From assembly GCA_945875845.1 (NCBI GenBank), contig CAMCMB010000011.1, forward strand, positions 1 to 64,000: a DNA stretch of 64,000 nt, given 5' to 3'. Within the stretch, counting starts at the first letter, position 1. Every line of letters begins with the position of its first letter. The DNA comes from Pirellula staleyi DSM 6068 (GTDB lineage: Bacteria > Planctomycetota > Planctomycetia > Pirellulales > Pirellulaceae). The notes below the pieces were generated by a model that saw nothing but the letters and a program-made list of their open reading frames with translations, did not search any database and had not been told where the DNA came from. A program made the translations under genes and the position numbers. This document shows positions 27,509 to 36,729 of this stretch, piece after piece.

Positions 27509-28183
27509 TCACTGCTCAACGCAAGCCCTAAGTTTCGCGAGTTCTTTCTCAAAAAGCTCCTTTCTCTCGTTCGCCTCGAACTGGCTTTCTAAGTCTTCTG
27601 CGGCTGGGTCCTTACCATCCATTCGATCCCATGCTTCGTTCAACGCTTCCTCGCGTTCCACTTTGTCCTCCATTCGACTGAACTGTGCAAAGGCGGATTG
27701 ACTGTTCGATCGCTCCATCGCGGAGTGGATTTTTTGACTGGAAGAAGCCCGTGCCATTCTGGCCGTCAAAAGAGTCTTCTTCTGCTTGGCTTGGCGGATT
27801 TTGTCCTCCAGGTCACGGACGGCTCGCTGAAGCTTTTCCACCTCCGCATATTGCTTCGCATGATCCTCCGCATAGCGATCCGCGCGTTGCTGGGCGGCGA
27901 GCTTCTGATCGAGAGCGGCCCGCGCAGCAGGTTCGTCCTGGCGTTTCATCGCAGCCGAAGCCCTGTCGAGCCATTTGTCGGACTCAAGCCGTTCACGTTC
28001 TGTTCGCTTCCGCATTTGAATTTCATCCGCTACCGCCTCAGCAACACTTCCTCGAACGCGATCGAGTTCCTGTTCCATATCGATGATCAACTGATGCAAC
28101 ATGCGCTCGGGGTCTTCGATTTTCTCTCGGAGAGACGTGACGCTTGAACGCATAACCAAACTAAACTGAGAGAACCAACTCAT
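27509..28183 (-). CDS. pspA: PspA/IM30 (Vipp1-like) membrane-stress protein
   Basis: PspA-family proteins are ESCRT-III-like, bind damaged inner membrane and preserve proton motive force. This 224-residue protein has the amphipathic N-terminal helix (MSWFSQFSLVMRSSVTSL), the family sequence EDPERMLHQLIIDME, and long coiled-coil helices rich in Arg, Glu, Lys and Gln to the C-terminus. The length matches the family (about 220-260), and there is no Vipp1-type C-terminal extension. AAGGA lies just upstream of ATG 28183, so the first ATG at 28225 is rejected. It heads a four-gene run with an unknown protein, a histidine kinase and a sigma-54 activator, recalling psp operons controlled by PspF. An inverted repeat lies about 95 bases upstream. 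Confidence 0.88.
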   Translation of the reverse strand: MSWFSQFSLVMRSSVTSLREKIEDPERMLHQLIIDMEQELDRVRGSVAEAVADEIQMRKRTERERLESDKWLDRASAAMKRQDEPAARAALDQKLAAQQRADRYAEDHAKQYAEVEKLQRAVRDLEDKIRQAKQKKTLLTARMARASSSQKIHSAMERSNSQSAFAQFSRMEDKVEREEALNEAWDRMDGKDPAAEDLESQFEANERKELFEKELAKLRACVEQ

Positions 28184-28277
28184 GGCAATTTTCCTTTTCA
28201 AAAGTTGAGACACATACAAAACCAAATTCTAAATGCAGCTCCGCTAAGCACATCCGCAACTGTTTTTCAACCCAATT

Positions 28278-28350
28278 AGCCGTTGGGCGATAGCCCCGGT
28301 TTTCCAATTGCTCGACATTCGTCGAGAACCGGGGCTATCGCCCTTCGGCT
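28278..28350. repeat. Long hairpin upstream of pspA
   Basis: Arms AGCCGTTGGGCGATAGCC... and its near reverse complement ending at 28350 pair over 24 bases with two mismatches; the inner 17 (28285-28301 and 28327-28343) are perfect. The loop of 25 bases has its own small hairpin (CTCGACATTCGTCGAG). It lies between the membrane-protein gene and pspA on the same strand, and could be a terminator, an attenuator or a dispersed repeat. Confidence 0.7.
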
Positions 28351-28395
28351 ATCAGTTTGTTTCACTCGAAGACTCATACCGATGTGCTTAGGAAG

Positions 28396-31300
28396 CTAAC
28401 GCCAAGTGGCAAGCTCCGCGGTTACCAACCGAATCCTAGCCAGAACCTTTTCGCGATGATTCTCGCAAAAGGCTGCTAACGCAATCACCGACACCCCCAT
28501 GCCAAGGCCGCAAACCCATAGCAACGTCGGATTGTCAATGGATGACCGCACGACCATCCCAAGCAAGTCCGCCATCAAGAATGCGGAGCCCGTGTACACG
28601 AGTGCTCTGAGTCGCAGGCCGATCGACAGCAACACAACCAATACGCATAGAACCATCAAGCTGATGAGATGCAACCAGCTGCCGCCGAGAATCTCGAATA
28701 CAGGGGAAACGAGAATCGTTAGTGCCCCCACGTATCGCAATGGGTCATGCGAACCTTTTGGCAGTTCGCGATCAAGCAATTCGACGAGCCCCAAAACCGA
28801 AAGTCCTATGGGCACCAGGTACCATTGAAAGTCGTTCAGCCCCAAGGAACGCCATAGCAGAACAAGAGCAACGTTCAAGATCGCGCCAGCCGCGATGATG
28901 AAGTACCTGTTGTTGTTGGTGTAGCCGCGATGTAGGTAGATCGCGGATGCAACAAACATAGCCAAAGAGTTGATCGCAATCCCTTGCGCTGCATCTGCCG
29001 CTAGGTTGGAGAATACGGCTATGGCGGTTACGATCGTTGGAATCGAAAGACCAACACATTCAAATGGCCGGGCCATAACTCCATATTTCGTATGCTTCGA
29101 TAGAACATGAGCTGCTACAAGATACACAATCGCAACACAGGCCAACACGAGTTGGATAGTACCCCCCTTGAAAACGATTGCTCCTTGCGAAACCAGCCAA
29201 ACGACCGCTACGCCCAAAGCCGACATGCTGTACCAGATGAAGGATTCCTTTTGAAGTTCCACGCCGCGAAGAAGTTCTGCGGCGGCAACCAATCCTAAGC
29301 CCAGTAGGAACAAGGCTTGTCCTGACATCGTTAAATCATGACAGGTAAACCCGAGTACCGCAAAAATCACTAGCAAACAGCGAAGGTATTTCGCCCAAGC
29401 GTCCTGCAGATGGGTAGCCATCCAAGACCAACGTCGATCGAATACAAGAATGCTTGCTCCAACGCTAGGCATTAAAAAAGCAATAACCAGTGGCAACTGC
29501 GTCCAAGGGGCGAACCATGGCATCCCCCATCCATGCACCCCTCCGAAAAATGCCGCCAGGTAAAGCAACTGAATATTGGCAATGATTGCGAGGACCGTTC
29601 GCCACCGTTTCTCTGCTGCTTGAGCAATCGAATGGTTAAGAACGACGATCCCGATCAGAGCCGCAACCCGCATCGGTAAATCGAATGACAAAAAACTGGC
29701 TGCTACAATGAACATCAGCCAGCCATCGCACACCTTCTGGCCAAGTCTCGCCACGCTTTCCGGCGTTCGAATCCATAGACATTTCGTGGCAAGGGCTGCA
29801 ACGCACCAAATCAACAGGAGCAGCTCATGGAAATGCTCTCGACCATAATTTCCGTTTGGCAACACGGAAATCAGAATCGCGGAAACAGCCAGCGGCATCG
29901 CACATGAAACGGTAACCACCGCAACTCGATTCGCAAAGGTCAAGGCTATCGCGACGAGCCATCCCAGTGCCGCAAAGCCAGCCAGCGGCGTGATCAATCC
30001 CAACCCTAGGTGATGCATCATCACTTGTGGCCCGATCAGCAAAGAGCATGAAAGAAGCATTGCCAGCGAAGTCAAATCATGGAGAGGTACCACAAAAGTT
30101 TCTATCAGACTCGCAACGGTTCGTTCTCGTTGAACACAACCGACCGATCCATTTTGTAAGTCGATCCCGAGCGATGCACGAACGGTTGGCACCAAGTGGG
30201 TCGTACCATCATGGGAGTGAAGCCATCCAATCAGCAATCGAGCCGCAAAGCAGACGATCGCCGTGATCGTGACCCCATAATCGATCCATTGGGGGAGTGA
30301 CGTGTAAGAGAGTGCAATCACCGAATGCACGATCGCCACACATGCGAGCAACCAGACGAAAAGTCCAAACACGTAATGGCGAAAACGAATCGCCTGAACA
30401 AACCAAATTCCGACAAGTATCATACCTTGCGAAATCTCCGTTTGCGCCCAGGCACTCGTCGCGGTCGCAAGGGAATTCGTGGCCCAAAAGACACTTAAAA
30501 CGGTCGCTAAAACCAGTCCAGTGCTATTGCAGACTTCATGCGATGTGCCGTCGTCACGAACCAGCCATGAGCCAGAGCTACCATTGGGTAATGGAATCGA
30601 ATTGATCCATCGATCTGGCATGTGTGAAATCAAGAGAGCCACAGCGAGCACACACAGACTTGTTGGAGTGGCCGCGTTCGGAACTTCTAACCAGCCCATC
30701 GATTGCACGAATGGAACGAACGTGCATGTGGCCGCAAACAATGCGATCACTGCGGGTATCGCATAGCGTCGATCGCGAAAAAGAACCGCGAGCAACAGCA
30801 TCAGCGGGACATTCATCAACGACACCAAAAACGTCGCCTTGGTATCGGATGACGACACAATCAACAGGCCGAGGGACAGTATCGTTGCGAATTGCTTTAA
30901 CGGTTGACTAAACTCGACAAGCTTCCGAGTGGCTAGCAATCGGCTGCCAACCGCCATACCTAGCACCAATGGTAGGTAGGTCAATCCATAGAACGCGAGG
31001 GGTAGCCGCTTTTCATGTAACGACTCTGCCGCAACTGCTTTCACCCGCGAGACGAATTCGGTAGCTAGCGTTGGGGTGCATTGATACGCAACGGTCATTA
31101 ACAGAAGTGCCGCCCAAACGAACCCACGGTGCCGAGTATCTTTTGCTGCAACCATCATCAAAAATGCTGCCAACCCTGCCGTCGGAACGGCCGCGTACGT
31201 TGTCTCTCCAACATACGAGAATCGGTAGAACGAAAGACAAACTCCGATTGCGACAAGAACCAATCCGATGAAAATGGGCAATACGATATTCCACGGGAGA

Positions 31301-32178
31301 GGTCGGACTAGGTTTCCCGTCCGTTGAATGAAGACGTTGGCAACCGTCCGAGCTGTCATAAAGACGGTCGATGCCACCAGCACACTTATCAATCCGAACC
31401 ACTCGACGGGAAGCCCATGAACCGTTTTGAACGCAACGAGTATGACGAATTGCAGTGCCAGCAAGCCAATCGGAAGAAATCCGCAGACACGTGGGAGTCG
31501 ATGCTCTTCCGTTAGCCAGAATACGTGTCGGTTTACCTTGACGACACCAATCGTCATGGTCAACCAGAGCACCGAGGTGATGATCGTAGCCAACCATCCC
31601 GTTGTTATCGCTGGCATACAACCCGCCAAGCATAAGACGACGTAACTCACAAGGAACGTAATCTGAGAGGTATGTAGCCATCCTTTTAGTATTCGGCTCG
31701 CAGCAAAAACGGTAAGCCCAATCGCAGGTACCATCAGTCCAGCGATTTGGACAATGCCCGCAATCCTTTGTGACTCGTTCGCCTTGGTCAGCCAACTCAA
31801 CGCAAGAAAACAGGTTGGTAACAACAAGAGTGTTAAACCTTGCATGACTTTTGCGGTGGCAATGAGACCCAATCGATTGCGACTGAATTCCGCAAAAAAA
31901 TAGATAGCACCCGTGTAACCGAGAAGCGTAAGAAACTTGAGGTTCGAGGGCCAATGTTCCCAATGCCGCGTAACCAGCATGAGGGAGGACCCAAACACGA
32001 TCGCAGCCCCAATTAACAGCATCCATTTGATGTTCCCCTCGTGGAAGAAGCTATCCACGAAGCGCTCAAGCGTGGAGCGAGGACTAGACGATTGCAAGGT
32101 AGATTGCGTTCCTGGCAACGATGGCTGAGAGACATGCCGCTCGATGCCTGTCGATTCGTAAGGTGGTGCATTTGACAT
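28396..32178 (-). CDS. Very large polytopic membrane protein of unknown function, 1260 aa
   Basis: The protein begins with about 50 residues of hydrophilic, Ser/Pro-rich sequence (to about STLERFVDSFFHEG), then is almost entirely membrane helices. Judging from hydrophobic runs there are probably more than 30, for example KWMLLIGAAIVFGSSLMLV and FLTLLGYTGAIYFFAEF. The first part, with a short cytoplasmic head then KWMLLIGAAIVFG, resembles DUF2157/DUF2339-type multi-pass proteins, but I cannot assign a family. No catalytic motif is seen. ATG 32178 is chosen because AAGGA precedes it; ATG 32214 is the alternative. It lies upstream of pspA on the same strand after a gap of about 210 bases with a long hairpin. 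Whether it belongs to the membrane-stress locus is unclear. Confidence 0.7.
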   Translation of the reverse strand: MSNAPPYESTGIERHVSQPSLPGTQSTLQSSSPRSTLERFVDSFFHEGNIKWMLLIGAAIVFGSSLMLVTRHWEHWPSNLKFLTLLGYTGAIYFFAEFSRNRLGLIATAKVMQGLTLLLLPTCFLALSWLTKANESQRIAGIVQIAGLMVPAIGLTVFAASRILKGWLHTSQITFLVSYVVLCLAGCMPAITTGWLATIITSVLWLTMTIGVVKVNRHVFWLTEEHRLPRVCGFLPIGLLALQFVILVAFKTVHGLPVEWFGLISVLVASTVFMTARTVANVFIQRTGNLVRPLPWNIVLPIFIGLVLVAIGVCLSFYRFSYVGETTYAAVPTAGLAAFLMMVAAKDTRHRGFVWAALLLMTVAYQCTPTLATEFVSRVKAVAAESLHEKRLPLAFYGLTYLPLVLGMAVGSRLLATRKLVEFSQPLKQFATILSLGLLIVSSSDTKATFLVSLMNVPLMLLLAVLFRDRRYAIPAVIALFAATCTFVPFVQSMGWLEVPNAATPTSLCVLAVALLISHMPDRWINSIPLPNGSSGSWLVRDDGTSHEVCNSTGLVLATVLSVFWATNSLATATSAWAQTEISQGMILVGIWFVQAIRFRHYVFGLFVWLLACVAIVHSVIALSYTSLPQWIDYGVTITAIVCFAARLLIGWLHSHDGTTHLVPTVRASLGIDLQNGSVGCVQRERTVASLIETFVVPLHDLTSLAMLLSCSLLIGPQVMMHHLGLGLITPLAGFAALGWLVAIALTFANRVAVVTVSCAMPLAVSAILISVLPNGNYGREHFHELLLLIWCVAALATKCLWIRTPESVARLGQKVCDGWLMFIVAASFLSFDLPMRVAALIGIVVLNHSIAQAAEKRWRTVLAIIANIQLLYLAAFFGGVHGWGMPWFAPWTQLPLVIAFLMPSVGASILVFDRRWSWMATHLQDAWAKYLRCLLVIFAVLGFTCHDLTMSGQALFLLGLGLVAAAELLRGVELQKESFIWYSMSALGVAVVWLVSQGAIVFKGGTIQLVLACVAIVYLVAAHVLSKHTKYGVMARPFECVGLSIPTIVTAIAVFSNLAADAAQGIAINSLAMFVASAIYLHRGYTNNNRYFIIAAGAILNVALVLLWRSLGLNDFQWYLVPIGLSVLGLVELLDRELPKGSHDPLRYVGALTILVSPVFEILGGSWLHLISLMVLCVLVVLLSIGLRLRALVYTGSAFLMADLLGMVVRSSIDNPTLLWVCGLGMGVSVIALAAFCENHREKVLARIRLVTAELATWR

Positions 32179-32572
32179 GGCAGGAATCCTTGAAGAAACA
32201 AGTCGCGATTTCATTCACGATCGAATCCTTATACATAAATCGTGCCAGTCGACAGAAAGCCGGGCCGTGACCAACCGGAAGACGAATGCTGGTAACGACT
32301 TACAGTGGCTAGGAAAAAATCAACGGATTCAGAATCCATAAAACTGCAGTCCCACGACTGCGGCTCAGTGCAGGGAAAGGACTGCGTGGGACTGGCAGCT
32401 ACAATCGAAGGCCGTCCAGGCCCGGAGGGCCGGCAGATCCTCTGCCGGTGGTGATAACCAACGGTTTCGTGCGGGGTGAAGTGCAATATTGGCTGCCTGC
32501 AAGGAATCAATTAGAGTATCCTAGTTCATTCGATATTATGAATTGAAAAGATCCAATTGGAGTCGTTGAGCA
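32179..32572. other. Divergent intergenic region with two inverted repeats
   Basis: This region separates the membrane-protein gene (leftward) from the cytochrome gene (rightward), so it must hold both promoters. It contains a perfect 10-base inverted repeat, CAGTCCCACG at 32347-32356 with CGTGGGACTG at 32385-32394, and a compact hairpin CCGGCAGATCCTCTGCCGG near 32430-32448. Both look like dispersed repeats rather than regulator sites. I see no gene in it. Confidence 0.55.
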
Positions 32573-34972
32573 ATGCAGGAAAATGCCGTTAAATCGTTTC
32601 TGGGTAATTGCAAGGAATCCAGCCGTCTTTTTTTCTTGGTCAACGTTTCGCTTGCTTACCTAATTGCTGGTTCGCCGTTGCTTGCGGAACAGATTCAATT
32701 CAACCGAGATGTCCGACCGATCCTTTCCGAAAATTGCCTTGCTTGCCACGGCTTCGACCATGCAAAACGGGAGGCCGGGTTGCGATTGGATACCCGCGAA
32801 GGCGCCTTGACGACTTTGGATTCCGGCCATGTGGCTGTCCAGCCCGGCAAACCCGATGCCAGCGAACTCGTTCGACGCATTCTTTCGACGGATACCGACG
32901 AATGCATGCCGCCCCCTTCCTCGGGGAAAAAACTGTCCGACAAGCAACGCCAGATTTTGCAAGCTTGGGTCCGGCAAGGAGCGGAATATGAGAAACACTG
33001 GTCCTTCATTCCGCCTGTCAAAGCCGAACTGCCATTAGGAACCAATGAACCCGACGCCCAACGCGCAAACCCCATCGATTTGTTCGTCCATGCCAAGCTG
33101 TTGCAGAATGGTTTGACACCTTCCAAGCAAGCAGATCCAACCACACTGATACGCAGATTGAGCTTGGACATCACCGGCCTTCCTCCGACCATTGCCGAAG
33201 TCGATGCGTTTGTTGTGAATTGGGCCATCAACGCAAACTCGGCCTACAACGATTTAGCGGATCGCTTGCTTCGCAGTCCCAATTATGGCGAACGGTGGGG
33301 CCGGTGGTGGCTCGATCAAGCTCGCTATGCAGACAGCAACGGGTACTCCGTCGATTCACCGCGTCAAATTTGGAAGTATCGAGATTGGGTGATCGACGCG
33401 CTCAATCGCGATATGCCCTTCGATCAATTTACCATCGAGCAGTTGGCGGGCGATCTTTTACCAGGAGCGACCGAACAACAAAAGATTGCGACCGGCTTCC
33501 ACCGCAATACCCAAATCAATCAAGAGGGAGGAATCGATGTTGAGCAATTTAGGATCGACAGTGTATTTGATCGCGTTGCAACGACCGGTACCGTTTTTCT
33601 TGGATTGACTGTTGGGTGCGCCCAATGCCATGACCACAAATTCGATCCCATTTTGCAGAAAGAGTACTACCAGCTCTTCGCATTCTTTAACAACCAAGAG
33701 GAGCCGACATTAACGGTCTATCCCCCGGAGCTCAATGCGGCAGACTTGATCGCGGAGAAAAAGCAACTCGACAAAACGATACGCGATGTTATGGCAAAAA
33801 TGGATTCGGCCATCGAAACATGGGAAGCGGAGCTTACGGAGGAGCAACGCAAGGAACTAGCCAAAGAGACACAGAAAATTTTGTCCGGTGATAAAAAGAA
33901 GAAACGCACAGCCCCGCAGAAGGAGATCCTCTACGCCGAAGGGATAGGGGCCAAAGACGAAGACTTCAAGACGACACGGGACCGTATTCGACAGATCGAC
34001 AAAATGCTTGAGCAAGGCGTAAACACGCTTGTTATGAAGGAGTTGGCACAACCTCGCAAGACGACCGTATTCGTTCAAGGAGACTTCACTCGCCCATCCG
34101 AGGAAGTTTCGTGCGGCACTCCCTCGGTGCTGCATTCTTTGGACAAAACAAAATCAGATCTCAACCGCCTGGATTTGGCGCAATGGATCGTTTCTCCAAC
34201 AAATCCATTGACCGCACGAGTCATCGTGAATCGAGTCTGGCAAAACTATTTTGGCCGCGGTTTGGTGGAGTCCGAGAATGATTTTGGCATGCAAGGTTCT
34301 CTTCCGACGCATCCCGAGTTACTTGACTGGCTGGCGGTTGAATTCATCGAGCAAGGCCGGAGTCTCAAAGCCTTGCATAAGTTGATTGTCACGTCGAACA
34401 CGTATCGTCAAAGCTCAACCGATCGCCCAGAGCTGCTGGAAAAGGATCGCGAAAACACGTTTTTGGGGAAACAACGCCGCCTCAGACTCGACGCGGAAAT
34501 CGTTCGTGACGTCGGATTATCCGCGAGTGGTTTGCTTTCCAGCAAGATGGGGGGCGCTCCCGTTTATCCTCCGATACCAGATGGAGTGATGAACCAAGGG
34601 CAAGTAAAAAGAGAATGGAAAGTAAGCACGGGAGAGGATCGGTATCGGCGGGGGCTGTACACATTCCTCTACAGGGCCACACCACCACCCTCCCTCAACG
34701 TGTTTGATGCTCCCGAGGGAAACAGTTCCTGTACCCGTCGCATTCGTAGCAACACACCGCTTCAAGCCCTGACATTGCTCAACGACGCTGCCTTTTTTGA
34801 ATTCGCAAAGGCACTGGAGAAAATCATTGAACGCGATGGAATCGAAGCAGCCTTCCAACGTTGCACCTCGCGAACCCCTCGCGCGGACGAGCTCGAAATC
34901 CTTGGTAAACTCGATCGCTTGAGCGCCGCTCGCGTGTTGCTCAACTTGGACGAAACAGTCACTCGGGAATAA
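32573..34972 (+). CDS. Planctomycete cytochrome PSCyt1-DUF1549-DUF1553 protein
   Basis: The 799-residue exported protein has a signal peptide (FFLVNVSLAYLIAGSPLLAE, about residues 20-39). A PSCyt1 domain follows with the haem motif CLACHG (about residue 53) and DTREGA. DUF1549 spans about residues 165-375, with RLSLDITGLPPT, RWGRWWLDQARYADS and CAQCHDHKFDP, a second CxxCH. A charged linker (about 400-500) precedes DUF1553, with RVWQNYFGRGLVE, HPELLDWLAVEFIE and STDRPELLEKDREN. The family is typical of Planctomycetes, usually next to DUF1501, and is thought to act in periplasmic electron transfer linked to breakdown of complex carbohydrates. Substrate is unknown. The DUF1501 gene starts 50 bases downstream. 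Confidence 0.93.
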   Translation: MQENAVKSFLGNCKESSRLFFLVNVSLAYLIAGSPLLAEQIQFNRDVRPILSENCLACHGFDHAKREAGLRLDTREGALTTLDSGHVAVQPGKPDASELVRRILSTDTDECMPPPSSGKKLSDKQRQILQAWVRQGAEYEKHWSFIPPVKAELPLGTNEPDAQRANPIDLFVHAKLLQNGLTPSKQADPTTLIRRLSLDITGLPPTIAEVDAFVVNWAINANSAYNDLADRLLRSPNYGERWGRWWLDQARYADSNGYSVDSPRQIWKYRDWVIDALNRDMPFDQFTIEQLAGDLLPGATEQQKIATGFHRNTQINQEGGIDVEQFRIDSVFDRVATTGTVFLGLTVGCAQCHDHKFDPILQKEYYQLFAFFNNQEEPTLTVYPPELNAADLIAEKKQLDKTIRDVMAKMDSAIETWEAELTEEQRKELAKETQKILSGDKKKKRTAPQKEILYAEGIGAKDEDFKTTRDRIRQIDKMLEQGVNTLVMKELAQPRKTTVFVQGDFTRPSEEVSCGTPSVLHSLDKTKSDLNRLDLAQWIVSPTNPLTARVIVNRVWQNYFGRGLVESENDFGMQGSLPTHPELLDWLAVEFIEQGRSLKALHKLIVTSNTYRQSSTDRPELLEKDRENTFLGKQRRLRLDAEIVRDVGLSASGLLSSKMGGAPVYPPIPDGVMNQGQVKREWKVSTGEDRYRRGLYTFLYRATPPPSLNVFDAPEGNSSCTRRIRSNTPLQALTLLNDAAFFEFAKALEKIIERDGIEAAFQRCTSRTPRADELEILGKLDRLSAARVLLNLDETVTRE

Positions 34973-35022
34973 GTGCCGAATTACCAACGACCCATGAAAC
35001 CTAATACCCTCCACCGCAACCA

Positions 35023-36462
35023 ATGAATTACGAAATATTCCTTCAGGAACAGACTCGCCGTCATTTCTTCAGCCAATGCGGCATTGGCGTCGGTGCGATG
35101 GCCCTCGCGGACTTGTGCGCAAGTTCCGCAAACGCGGAACCATCGGGCAATCCGCTCGCACCCAAGCCGCCGCACTTTCCGCCTCGTGCCAAACGAGTCA
35201 TCTATTTGTTCATGGCGGGTGGTCCATCCCAACTGGATATGTTCGACCATAAGCCGGCGCTCAATCGGCTCAATGGGCAACCCATCCCTCCGAGTTATTT
35301 GGAAGGCAAACGTTTTGCATTCATGGACAGCAGCCACCGAATCAATTTGCTCGGAACGCGGCGGACGTTTGATCAGTATGGACAGAGCGGCGCCTGGGTG
35401 AGTGACCTGTTGCCTTACACGTCGAAGATCGTGGATGAGCTGACGTTTATCCGCACCTGCAAAACGGACCTCTTCAATCATGCACCCGCCAAGCTGTTCA
35501 TGAACACTGGGACCGGCCAATTTGGACGCCCCAGCATAGGCTCTTGGTTGACGTATGGTCTGGGCAGCGAATGCAAAGATTTGCCTGGATTCGTTGTGCT
35601 GCAGAGTGGGCCTCGCGGGCCTCGTGGGGGAGCAGTGCTTTGGGGGAGTGGCATGCTCCCCTCAACCTATCAAGGTGTGCCGCTTCGCAATCGCGGTGAA
35701 CCAATCTTGAATCTGACGACCCCTGAATCGATCAGCGAAAACCAGCAATTGCAAGTCATCGAAGCCGTCGGCAAGTTGAATTCCAAGCGGCTGGCAGACA
35801 CGGGTGACGACGAGATTGCGACTCGAATCAACGCTTATGAGATGGCCTATCGCATGCAGTCGAGTGCACCGGATCTTATGAACACAGAGGACGAAAGCGC
35901 TGAAACGCTCGATCTCTACGGCATCAAGGATCCGAAAGAAGTCAGCTTTGCAAGAAACTGTTTGCTGGCACGACGTCTCGTAGAACGCGGCGTTCGCTTT
36001 GTTCAGCTCTATCACACGAACTGGGACCATCACGGAGGTGCAACGGAAAATCTGGAAGAACACCTCCCATCGATTTGCCGCGAGATCGATCAGGCATGTG
36101 CCGGCCTGGTTCTTGATTTGAAGAGGCGCGGATTGTTAAAGGACACGATTGTGGTTTGGGGTGGTGAGTTTGGACGCACACCCATGGGAGAAGTGAGAGA
36201 ATCCACTGGACGCAACCACCATATCGACGCATTCACGATGTGGTTTGCAGGGGGTGGCTTCAAACCTGGAACCATTTATGGTGAGACAGACGAGTTTGGA
36301 TTTGGTCCTGTCGATCATTCGGTCCATGTTCGAGATATCCATGCAACTCTCTTGCATCAACTAGGCCTTCATCACGAACGATTAAGCGTCCGCTCGCAAG
36401 GGCTCGATTTCAAACTCACAGGCGTTGTACCGGCAAACGTTGTCAAAGAAGTATTGATGTAG
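35023..36462 (+). CDS. DUF1501 (sulfatase-like fold) exported protein
   Basis: The 479-residue protein opens with QTRRHFFSQCGIGVGAMALA, a Tat-type signal. It then shows FPPRAKRVIYLFMAGGPSQL and MFDHKP, the standard start of the DUF1501 domain, and continues with HAPAKLFMNTG, RPSIGSWLTYGLG, NWDHHGG and WGGEFGRTPMG, conserved segments in this family. DUF1501 has an alkaline-phosphatase/sulfatase-like fold and carries likely metal ligands (the DHHGG and GEFGR regions). Its activity is not established. It is nearly always paired with a DUF1549/DUF1553 cytochrome, as here, so the two form one functional unit. Confidence 0.93.
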   Translation: MNYEIFLQEQTRRHFFSQCGIGVGAMALADLCASSANAEPSGNPLAPKPPHFPPRAKRVIYLFMAGGPSQLDMFDHKPALNRLNGQPIPPSYLEGKRFAFMDSSHRINLLGTRRTFDQYGQSGAWVSDLLPYTSKIVDELTFIRTCKTDLFNHAPAKLFMNTGTGQFGRPSIGSWLTYGLGSECKDLPGFVVLQSGPRGPRGGAVLWGSGMLPSTYQGVPLRNRGEPILNLTTPESISENQQLQVIEAVGKLNSKRLADTGDDEIATRINAYEMAYRMQSSAPDLMNTEDESAETLDLYGIKDPKEVSFARNCLLARRLVERGVRFVQLYHTNWDHHGGATENLEEHLPSICREIDQACAGLVLDLKRRGLLKDTIVVWGGEFGRTPMGEVRESTGRNHHIDAFTMWFAGGGFKPGTIYGETDEFGFGPVDHSVHVRDIHATLLHQLGLHHERLSVRSQGLDFKLTGVVPANVVKEVLM

Positions 36463-36490
36463 GCTATGATTGGATCCGCGAGGGGCAAAA

Positions 36491-36696
36491 CATAGTCGCC
36501 TTTTGCTCCGCAAAAGGTGTGTGAATGACGCATTCTTTCGCGGATAGGATGATTTTTGGATGGACCACTTTTTGGCGGCAGTTTGAAAACCCGACGCGTA
36601 AGCGAGGAGCCGACTGCAATCCCTCGCTCACGCGTCGGGTTACCATATACTATCCGACGGAGAACGCATCTTTCGTGGAGCGAAAGGCGACGATCA
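36491..36696. repeat. Composite palindromic repeat (class B), intact copy
   Basis: A 54-bp core, AACCCGACGCGTAAGCGAGG at 36588 with CCTCGCTCACGCGTCGGGTT ending at 36641, is surrounded by further inverted sequences. The left outer arm includes ATAGTCGCCTTTTGCTCCGC and the right outer arm GGAGCGAAAGGCGAC. The left half (36491-36587) is the reverse complement, with some differences, of 44270-44375, and the right half matches 43963-44020, so this is a second copy of that element in the other orientation. It spans the gap between the DUF1501 and hydrolase genes and reaches up to the hydrolase start. Confidence 0.8.
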
Positions 36697-36729
36697 TTAT
36701 TCGAACGATCACGTAAAGGGAGCACTGCA

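Noticed and set aside
28184-28395. Sigma-54 (-24/-12) promoter upstream of pspA
   Set aside because: I looked for GG-N10-GC spacing in this gap on the minus strand and found no acceptable match.
31013-32026. 337-codon open frame on the minus strand
   Set aside because: It lies inside the 1260-residue membrane-protein gene in another frame and is rich in Cys and Arg as expected from a shifted frame.
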